From Deltaproteobacteria bacterium (lineage in GTDB: Bacteria > Desulfobacterota > GWC2-55-46): DNA of 14,376 bases. The stretch spans positions 1 through 14,376 of the forward strand of contig JAKAIQ010000025.1 in NCBI GenBank assembly GCA_021825035.1, read 5' to 3'. Under the pieces are notes generated by a model. That model was not told the DNA's origin. It worked only from the letters and a program-made list of their open reading frames with translations, and made no database searches. The number at the start of each line of letters is the position of its first letter. Positions within the stretch are counted from its first letter, which is position 1. Position numbers and translations under genes: made by a program. Shown piece by piece: positions 1-5,104 of this stretch.

Positions 1-1438
1 CCTCCTCCGGAAGGCCGGGCGTCACGGCCATGGTCTTATACTCCCTGAGGGTCACGGAGCCGGGCTTAGACCCTTTCTTCCTGACGTTTTTAGCCTCCGT
101 ATAAACGACCTCCGCCTTCGTCTCCCCCCGGCTCTTGCTGTACCAGGCGGCGATACGGGCGGCCTCCCTGACGGTCGCGTCCGTAAGCCTGTTTTTCATC
201 CCTGCCGATTTGACGAGCACGTGCGAGCCGGGCACTGATGCGGCGTGGAGCCAGACGTCGCCTTCCTTCGCGTACTTCCTTACTATGAGGTCGTTTCCGA
301 GCCCGCTCTTGCCGCAGAGTATCTCGAAGCCCTCGCTGGAAGTAAACCTCCTTATCGGCTCGGCCCTGACCTCAGCGGACGCTTTGCCGGATTCCGGGGC
401 CTTTCTCAGATATTTACCGGCGACAAGCTCGGTTTCGATGTCGCGGAGGTCTTCGATAGTCCCAGCGGCCTCAAGCTCGTATAAAAGCGAGCCGATGTAG
501 CTGATCTCCTCCTCTACCAGCGGTATCCGGTCTTTAAGGAGGCTTAACGCCACTTTCGCCTTTTTGGCCCTTTTGAAATACCTGTCCGCGTTCTCCTTCG
601 GCCCGAGCTTCTCGTCGAGGCGGACTATGACCGTCTCTGGCGGGACCTTGGTGTAGTCGGTTGCCGCGGCCTCTCTTGCGCCTCTTTCTATGGCCCGCAG
701 ATTCGCGACAAGAAGCTCGCCGAGCTTTCCATGCTCACGTTCGGCCTCGGCGCGTTTTCTGTCGCCGATGAGGTTGGCGAGCTTCCTCTCGGCCTTTTTA
801 TGCGCCTCGTTCACGGCCCTCCTCAGCGTTGCCCTGAGCGAAGTCAGCGCGTCCGCGTAAGCGAGGGCAGAATAATGCCTGAACGCCGCCCCGTTCCACG
901 AGCCGTCGCCCTTCCCGACCCCTTCCTCAGCCTCTTTTACATCGGCCTTCGGCAAGGGAGTCAGCGATACCCCGGGCATTACCGCCCTGACCGAGCTTCC
1001 AGGCGGGAAATAGCGGATGGCGTCGAGGACGACCCTTTTTTCATCAATAAGTATTATATTCGAGGATTTGCCCGTAAGCTCGCAGACGAGGGCAAGGGTG
1101 GAAACCGTCGAATCCGTCTTTTTTTTAAGGATGACGCTCGCTATCCTCTCGCCCCCGGCGTGCGTAATGCCTTCTATGAGGGCGTTCGTTATCCGGCTCC
1201 GGAGGAAGGCGCAGAAACGGAGCGGGGCCGGGGGGTTGGTTATGTCATAATCACCGGTTAAAAGGTGCATCCTCGGGAATTTCGGCTCCGCGGATATCAA
1301 AAGCCTCTCTTCCTTCCCCCTCGCGAAAATCTTTAATACTATGACCCTTTCCGACGGCTGGTGGATCTTCGAGACTATGCCGCCTCTCAAGAGATCATTA
1401 AGCTCGGCAACGACATTTCCGAGAAGTTTGGGGCCCAT
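1..1438 (-). CDS. rqcH: NFACT-family ribosome quality-control protein (RqcH/Rqc2 homolog, formerly FbpA-like), 3' end off window
   Basis: The minus-strand frame is open from the ATG at 1438-1436 to the window edge, giving 479 residues with only the extreme C-terminus missing. Residues 1-165 resemble the NFACT-N domain (GGIVSKIHQPSERVIVLKIF near 19-38). Residues 205-325 are charged and helical, probably the coiled coil, with the family motif KENADRYFKRAKKAK at 281-295. Residues 365-479 are the NFACT-R domain (GDVWLHAASVPGSHVLVK at 393-410, AKNVRKKGSKPGSVTLREYK at 449-468). In the family, RqcH binds split 60S/50S subunits holding stalled peptidyl-tRNA and recruits tRNA-Ala to add C-terminal Ala tails that mark the chain for Clp proteolysis. 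The residue pair that corresponds to the functional D97-R98 of Firmicutes RqcH appears here as E97-R98. The start fits the family N-terminus, but there is no Shine-Dalgarno and the promoter lies almost on top of it. It is divergent from dnaK. Family assignment is firm; Ala-tailing activity is inferred. Confidence 0.93.
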   Translation of the reverse strand, partial: MGPKLLGNVVAELNDLLRGGIVSKIHQPSERVIVLKIFARGKEERLLISAEPKFPRMHLLTGDYDITNPPAPLRFCAFLRSRITNALIEGITHAGGERIASVILKKKTDSTVSTLALVCELTGKSSNIILIDEKRVVLDAIRYFPPGSSVRAVMPGVSLTPLPKADVKEAEEGVGKGDGSWNGAAFRHYSALAYADALTSLRATLRRAVNEAHKKAERKLANLIGDRKRAEAEREHGKLGELLVANLRAIERGAREAAATDYTKVPPETVIVRLDEKLGPKENADRYFKRAKKAKVALSLLKDRIPLVEEEISYIGSLLYELEAAGTIEDLRDIETELVAGKYLRKAPESGKASAEVRAEPIRRFTSSEGFEILCGKSGLGNDLIVRKYAKEGDVWLHAASVPGSHVLVKSAGMKNRLTDATVREAARIAAWYSKSRGETKAEVVYTEAKNVRKKGSKPGSVTLREYKTMAVTPGLPEE

Positions 1439-1447
1439 AATCGAAGG

Positions 1448-1456
1448 ATTATAGCA
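1448..1456 (-). promoter_or_regulatory. Extended -10 promoter for rqcH
   Basis: Read on the minus strand this is TGC-TATAAT, a perfect extended -10 element (TGn plus the consensus hexamer). No good -35 hexamer lies 16-19 bases upstream, which is usual for extended -10 promoters. With the usual 6-base discriminator, transcription would start at the A at 1441, only 3 bases before the rqcH ATG (1438). The mRNA would therefore be leaderless or nearly so. Confidence 0.6.
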
Positions 1457-1648
1457 TAAATGACGCAATCAAATCCGCGATAAGTTTCATCTTTTGAAAA
1501 TCTGATGGGCCAAGGGTGAACAGCGCATAAGGATGGAGGACGGGCGAGCGAGCCGAGGAAGAAAGCCGCGAGCCGTCTTTTCGGTAAGCGCAACTGAGCG
1601 GCCGGTCCCCATTGAGGCCGCGGCGGACAAATACATGATGCGGCGGTC
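1457..1648. other. Divergent intergenic stretch without a recognised gene
   Basis: Between the rqcH promoter and the first dnaK promoter lie about 190 bases with no convincing gene. Short minus-strand open frames (to 1593 and 1661) have no Shine-Dalgarno and no protein family I recognise. One overlaps the rqcH start. A 6-base inverted repeat GCGGCC/GGCCGC with a 12-base loop sits around 1598-1621. No CIRCE element (HrcA operator) is seen here or anywhere before dnaK. The stretch may hold regulatory sequence or decayed coding sequence; I cannot tell which. Confidence 0.4.
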
Positions 1649-1677
1649 TTGACACCGGCACTGCGCGCGCCTATATT
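1649..1677 (+). promoter_or_regulatory. Distal sigma-70-type promoter upstream of dnaK
   Basis: A perfect -35 TTGACA (1649-1654) and a -10 TATATT (1672-1677) are separated by exactly 17 bases. The predicted start is near 1684, giving a 134-base dnaK leader that runs through the two downstream promoters. Only the match to consensus supports it. Confidence 0.55.
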
Positions 1678-1738
1678 ACTGATGAGCCTCGCAGGAGCTA
1701 TGCTTTCACAAAAATGAGGAGGGATTTCGGCTTAAGAA

Positions 1739-1766
1739 CTTGAAAAACATGAGGATTCCCCAAAAT
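1739..1766 (+). promoter_or_regulatory. Sigma-32-type heat-shock promoter of dnaK
   Basis: CTTGAAA (1739-1745), a 12-base spacer and CCCCAAAAT (1758-1766) match the RpoH consensus CTTGAAA-N11-16-CCCCATnT well, with a spacer length like that of the E. coli groE heat-shock promoter. It lies immediately upstream of dnaK, the expected target. No CIRCE inverted repeat is present, so heat induction here probably depends on RpoH rather than HrcA. Confidence 0.7.
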
Positions 1767-1794
1767 TGACAACTCGGGTAAAACGGATTATAGT
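1766..1794 (+). promoter_or_regulatory. Proximal sigma-70-type promoter of dnaK
   Basis: A perfect -35 TTGACA (1766-1771), a 17-base spacer and a -10 TATAGT (1789-1794, one mismatch) predict a start near 1801. That leaves a leader of about 17 bases holding only the strong ribosome binding site AGGAGGA (1804-1810), 7 bases before the ATG. The -35 shares its first base (1766) with the last base of the sigma-32 -10 element, so the two polymerase forms would compete for the same DNA. Confidence 0.75.
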
Positions 1795-1817
1795 AAATTC
1801 CATAGGAGGATAGGAAA

Positions 1818-3710
1818 ATGGGCAAGATAATCGGCATAGACCTCGGCACGACCAACTCGGTGGTGGCCGTGATGGAGGGCGGAGAGCCGAAGGTTATCGT
1901 GAATGAAGAGGGCAGCCGCATAACCCCTTCGGTCGTGGCTTTTTCTAAGGACAGGGAGGTTCTGGTCGGGCAGGTCGCCAAACGGCAGGCCATAACGAAC
2001 CCGGAGAATACGGTGTATTCCATAAAGAGGTTCATGGGCCGCAACGCCGACGAGGTGAGCGAAGAGATGAAGCTCGTGCCGTACCCGGTCGTAAGCAGCC
2101 AGGGAAGGGCGGCGGTCAGGTCGAGCAACATGGGCAAGGACTTTCTCCCCCCGGAGATATCGGCCATGATACTCCAGAAGCTCAAGAGGTCGGCGGAGGC
2201 GTATCTCGGCGAGCCGGTGACCGAGGCCGTCATAACCGTCCCGGCCTATTTCAACGACGCGCAGCGCCAGGCCACGAAAGACGCCGGGAAGATCGCCGGG
2301 CTTGACGTAAAGAGGATAATAAACGAGCCGACGGCGTCATCGCTCGCCTACGGGCTCGACAAGAAGAAAAACGAGGTGATAGCCGTCTACGACTTCGGCG
2401 GCGGAACATTCGACATCTCGATACTCGAGGTCGGGGACGGCGTCTTCGAGGTCAAATCGACCAACGGCGACACCCATCTCGGAGGGGACAACTTCGACCA
2501 GCGCATCATAGAGTGGCTCGTCTCCGAGTTCAAGAGGGAGAACGGGATCGACCTTTCAAAGGACAGGATGGCGCTCCAGAGGCTCAAGGAGGCGGGCGAG
2601 AAGGCCAAGATAGAGCTTTCGTCAACCATGGAGACCGAGATAAACCTGCCGTTCATAACTGCGGACGCGACCGGCCCCAAGCACCTCGTCATGAGGCTTT
2701 CCAGGGCGAAGCTCGAACAGCTCGTGGCTGAGCTCGTGGAAAGGAGCAGGAAACCCTGCGAGCAGGCCTTGAAGGACGCCGGGCTCAGCGCCTCGGCCAT
2801 AAACGAGGTCGTGCTTGTGGGCGGCATGACGAGGATGCCCGCGATACAGAAGCTGGTCAAGGATTTCTTCGGCAGGGAGCCGCACAAGGGCGTGAACCCC
2901 GACGAGGTCGTTGCCGTGGGCGCGGCCATACAGGGCGGGGTGCTTGCCGGGGAAGTAAAAGAAGTGGTGCTCCTCGACGTGACGCCCCTCTCGCTGGGCG
3001 TGGAAACGCTCGGCGGCGTGATGACCACGCTCATACCGCGCAACACCACCATACCCACGAGGAAGAAAGAGACGTTCACGACCGCCGCGGACAGCCAGAC
3101 GCAGGTCGAGATACACGTGCTTCAGGGAGAGAGGCCGATGGCAGGCGGCAACAGGTCGCTCGGCAGGTTCCATCTCGTGGGAATACCCCCGGCGCCGAGG
3201 GGCATACCCCAGATAGAGGTCGCGTTCGATATCGACGCCAACGGCATTCTGAACGTCTCGGCCAAGGACCTCGCCACGAACAAGGAGCAGAAGATAACCA
3301 TCACCGCGTCGAGCGGCCTTGTGAAGGATGAAGTCGAAAAAATGGTAAAGGAGGCCGAGGGGCACGCCGATGAGGATAAGAAGAGGAAAGACCTCATCGA
3401 GACGAGGAACCAGCTCGACAGCCTCATATACTCGACCGAGAAGCTCGTGAACGAGAATCGCGCGAAGCTCCCGGAGGCCGACGTAAAGGCGATAGAAGAG
3501 GCCGTGGCCGAGGCGAAAAAGTCGCTCGATTCCGGGGATCAGGAAGCGCTCAAGGCGGCCATGGGAAAGATAACATCGGCGTCCCATAAGGTCGCGGAAC
3601 TGCTCTATCAGACCGCCACGGCATCCGCCGGGGCCGGAGGGGCCGGGGCTAAAGAGGCCGGCAAAGAGGGTGACGTCGTTGAAGCGGAGGTGGTGGATGA
3701 CAAGAAGTGA
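1818..3710 (+). CDS. dnaK: Molecular chaperone DnaK (Hsp70)
   Basis: The 630-residue product is normal length for DnaK. It is an ATP-driven cytosolic chaperone that binds exposed hydrophobic segments and works with a J protein and GrpE. Visible landmarks are phosphate loop 1 IGIDLGTTNS (5-14), DFGGGTFD (192-199), LVGGMTRMPAIQ (333-344), the interdomain linker VLLDVTPL (384-391), the substrate-binding beta domain (about 392-505, with GIPPAPRGIPQIEV at 455-468) and the helical lid. The C-terminus EAEVVDDKK resembles the usual bacterial acidic tail. The start is fixed by AGGAGGA seven bases upstream. Neither grpE, hrcA nor a zinc-finger dnaJ is adjacent, unlike many hrcA-grpE-dnaK-dnaJ operons; a class B J protein lies 420 bases downstream. 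Tandem sigma-32 and sigma-70 promoters imply basal plus heat-induced expression. Identity is certain. Confidence 0.98.
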   Translation: MGKIIGIDLGTTNSVVAVMEGGEPKVIVNEEGSRITPSVVAFSKDREVLVGQVAKRQAITNPENTVYSIKRFMGRNADEVSEEMKLVPYPVVSSQGRAAVRSSNMGKDFLPPEISAMILQKLKRSAEAYLGEPVTEAVITVPAYFNDAQRQATKDAGKIAGLDVKRIINEPTASSLAYGLDKKKNEVIAVYDFGGGTFDISILEVGDGVFEVKSTNGDTHLGGDNFDQRIIEWLVSEFKRENGIDLSKDRMALQRLKEAGEKAKIELSSTMETEINLPFITADATGPKHLVMRLSRAKLEQLVAELVERSRKPCEQALKDAGLSASAINEVVLVGGMTRMPAIQKLVKDFFGREPHKGVNPDEVVAVGAAIQGGVLAGEVKEVVLLDVTPLSLGVETLGGVMTTLIPRNTTIPTRKKETFTTAADSQTQVEIHVLQGERPMAGGNRSLGRFHLVGIPPAPRGIPQIEVAFDIDANGILNVSAKDLATNKEQKITITASSGLVKDEVEKMVKEAEGHADEDKKRKDLIETRNQLDSLIYSTEKLVNENRAKLPEADVKAIEEAVAEAKKSLDSGDQEALKAAMGKITSASHKVAELLYQTATASAGAGGAGAKEAGKEGDVVEAEVVDDKK

Positions 3711-3719
3711 TCATCCGCC
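3692..3719 (+). other. Hairpin spanning the dnaK stop codon
   Basis: GGTGGATGA (3692-3700) can pair with TCATCCGCC (3711-3719) through 9 pairs, one of them G-U, with a 10-base loop that contains the TGA stop. No T-run follows, so it is not a standard intrinsic terminator. It might stabilise the mRNA 3' end or be chance. Confidence 0.3.
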
Positions 3720-4129
3720 CCATGCGGCCCGGAAGATGCTTTTCCACGATACAGAGATGTTTTCAGGGGAGATATAGAGGAGGGGGCCGCGCCTGTCGGC
3801 GCGCGCACGATATACGGCGACGATAAAGCCGCGTATTCCGGGGGCCGCTTTAACCGGAAGAAGGCGCATCGCCCGTATCGCGCTGACCTCGAAAGAGCGC
3901 GCCCCTCTTCCAATCCCGCGCGTAAAACCCTTTTTGTCCGCACCCTGAAAATGCATCGCGAGCGCATTCCCCGCCGATTGTTGCGGGGGCAAGCGAGCGA
4001 ATAGAAATCGTTTCTTTACATTTGGAAGATTCCCCGCGGCAAGCCGCGGGGAGCTTCCAAAAACTCTCCAGGCAATATCGCTCCCCGTCCGTTTCGTGAA
4101 AACATCTATCATGCTTGCCGGTTAGGAAA
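3711..4129. other. Long intergenic region after dnaK
   Basis: About 420 bases separate dnaK from the J-protein gene, long for this compact window. Minus-strand open frames (3711-4112 and 3608-3967) fill it, but they have no ribosome binding site, no recognisable domain and cross a strong palindrome, so I treat them as chance. No intrinsic terminator for dnaK is clear. No good promoter for the downstream operon was found; a CCTGAAA...CCCC pair near 3944-3973 has an 18-base spacer, too long for sigma-32. The palindrome at 4021-4061 is the only strong structure. Confidence 0.5.
4021..4061. repeat. Long two-step palindrome, possible dispersed REP-like element
   Basis: The outer arms TTTGGAAG (4021-4028) and CTTCCAAA (4054-4061) are perfect complements. 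Inside, separated by 3 and 2 unpaired bases, CCCCGCGG (4032-4039) pairs with CCGCGGGG (4044-4051) around the loop CAAG. That is 16 base pairs in all, very stable on either strand. No T-run follows on either strand, so it is a poor intrinsic terminator. Its symmetry suggests a repeated intergenic palindrome or an mRNA-stabilising or pausing structure in the leader of the J-protein operon. No second copy is in this window. Confidence 0.6.
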
Positions 4130-5011
4130 ATGGCCAGAGACTATTACCAGATACTCGGCGTGGCGAGAGGCGCGACCGAAGATGAGATAAAAAAGGCTTA
4201 TCGGGGCCTCGCGAGGAAGTACCATCCCGACCTGCACCCGGAGAAGAGGGCCGAGATGGAGGCGAAGTTCAAGGAGATAAACGAGGCCTACGGCGTCCTT
4301 TCCGACCCGAAGAAACGCGAGACCTACGACCTCACCGGCCAGTACACCGCCGAGCCGGGCGCGGCTCCGGGCGGCTGGCCGCCGGAAGGCTTCGAGGGGT
4401 TCGGCGGTCCGGGAGGCTTCGATGACATCTTCAGCGAGGTCTTCGGAGGGAGGGGGAGAAAATGGGCGCAGAGGGGGGCAGACCTCGAAACCAGGCTTGA
4501 GCTCGACTTCATGCACGCGGTCAAGGGCGCCGAGGTGAAGATAACCGTCCGCAGAAAGGCGGGGACAGAGACGCTCAACGTCAAGATACCGCCGGGGGTA
4601 AAATCCGGCTCCAGGGTGAGGATATCCGGCAAGGGAGAGGAGGGGGCGGGCGGGCCTCCCGGAGACCTCTACATAGAGACCGCCGTAAGACCGCACCCTT
4701 ATTTCAGGAGAGAGGACAACGACATATACGTGGACGTGCCGGTTACGGTGAAAGAGGCGTGCCTCGGAGCCGAGGTGCAGGTGCCTACCATAGACGGGAT
4801 TACGTCCATAAAAGTGCCACCAGGCACGCAGGGAGGCCAGAGGCTGAGGATCAGGGGGAAAGGCGTCTATGACACCCACGGGCTTTCCCGCGGGGATGAG
4901 TATATAATAATAAACGTAACCGTTCCCAAAAAGGCCGACAAAAAAACAAGGGAGCTCGTCGAAAAGCTCGACGAAACAAATCCCTATGAACCGCGAAAAG
5001 GATTGTGGTAG
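4130..5011 (+). CDS. Class B (CbpA-type) J-domain co-chaperone without zinc finger
   Basis: The 293-residue product is a DnaK co-chaperone that delivers substrates and triggers ATP hydrolysis. The J domain spans residues 4-68, with the essential HPD at 32-34. A Gly/Phe-rich linker follows (80-108), then two beta-sandwich domains CTD I (about 118-190) and CTD II (about 195-270). The cysteine-rich CxxCxGxG repeats of true DnaJ are absent, so this is a CbpA/DnaJB-like protein rather than canonical DnaJ. I chose the ATG at 4130 because MARDYYQILGV is the classic family N-terminus. A TTG 15 bases earlier would add five residues but has no ribosome binding site. The only Shine-Dalgarno-like sequence, AGGA (4124-4127), is unusually close to the ATG. 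It probably leads a stress operon with the clp and usp genes and likely serves the DnaK encoded just upstream. Confidence 0.93.
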   Translation: MARDYYQILGVARGATEDEIKKAYRGLARKYHPDLHPEKRAEMEAKFKEINEAYGVLSDPKKRETYDLTGQYTAEPGAAPGGWPPEGFEGFGGPGGFDDIFSEVFGGRGRKWAQRGADLETRLELDFMHAVKGAEVKITVRRKAGTETLNVKIPPGVKSGSRVRISGKGEEGAGGPPGDLYIETAVRPHPYFRREDNDIYVDVPVTVKEACLGAEVQVPTIDGITSIKVPPGTQGGQRLRIRGKGVYDTHGLSRGDEYIIINVTVPKKADKKTRELVEKLDETNPYEPRKGLW

Positions 5012-5014
5012 AAT
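5006..5014 (+). promoter_or_regulatory. Possible extended -10 promoter before the clp gene
   Basis: TGG-TAGAAT overlaps the stop codon of the J-protein gene and matches the extended -10 form with one mismatch. No clear -35 is present. It would start transcription near 5021 and give the unfoldase a leader of about 84 bases, independent of the J-protein promoter. Confidence 0.3.
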
Positions 5015-5043
5015 AGTATAGGTTTTAGCGGCATATAAGCGTT

Positions 5044-5066
5044 AAAAAGGGCCTGTCGCAAGGCCC
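5044..5066 (-). terminator. Minus-strand-oriented intrinsic terminator-like hairpin
   Basis: GGGCCT (5049-5054) and AGGCCC (5061-5066) form a 6-pair stem with a 6-base loop. On the minus strand the stem is followed by five Ts (A-run at 5044-5048), the layout of a weak intrinsic terminator. On the plus strand it would be only a hairpin in the clp leader. No minus-strand gene reads into it, so it may block antisense transcription or be incidental. Confidence 0.35.
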
Positions 5067-5104
5067 AAAGCGGGCATCATCGTAAGGTCTTTAAGAGGTA
5101 GAAC

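Noticed and set aside
1449..1661. Minus-strand open frame of 70 codons in the rqcH-dnaK divergent region
   Set aside because: It has no ribosome binding site or recognisable family and contains the rqcH promoter region. It could be a repeat remnant, but nothing here proves it.
1700..1743. Two tiny overlapping reading frames (5 and 9 codons) in the long dnaK leader, possible leader peptides
   Set aside because: Such short frames are expected by chance, and no link to a regulatory stem-loop is seen.
1439..1817. CIRCE (HrcA) operator before dnaK
   Set aside because: Searched by eye for TTAGCACTC-N9-GAGTGCTAA and found no match on either strand.
2387..3079. Long minus-strand open frames inside dnaK (also 2622-3587) and inside clp and usp (7219-8361)
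   Set aside because: They are shadows of strongly conserved plus-strand genes, created by codon bias.
3944..3973. Sigma-32-like pair CCTGAAA and CCCC before the J-protein gene
   Set aside because: The spacer is 18 bases, longer than the 11-16 tolerated, and the -10 lacks the rest of CCCCAT.
3711..4112. Minus-strand open frame of 133 codons after dnaK
   Set aside because: No ribosome binding site or domain, and it crosses a strong palindrome; GC-rich DNA often gives such frames. A database hit set across genera would change this.
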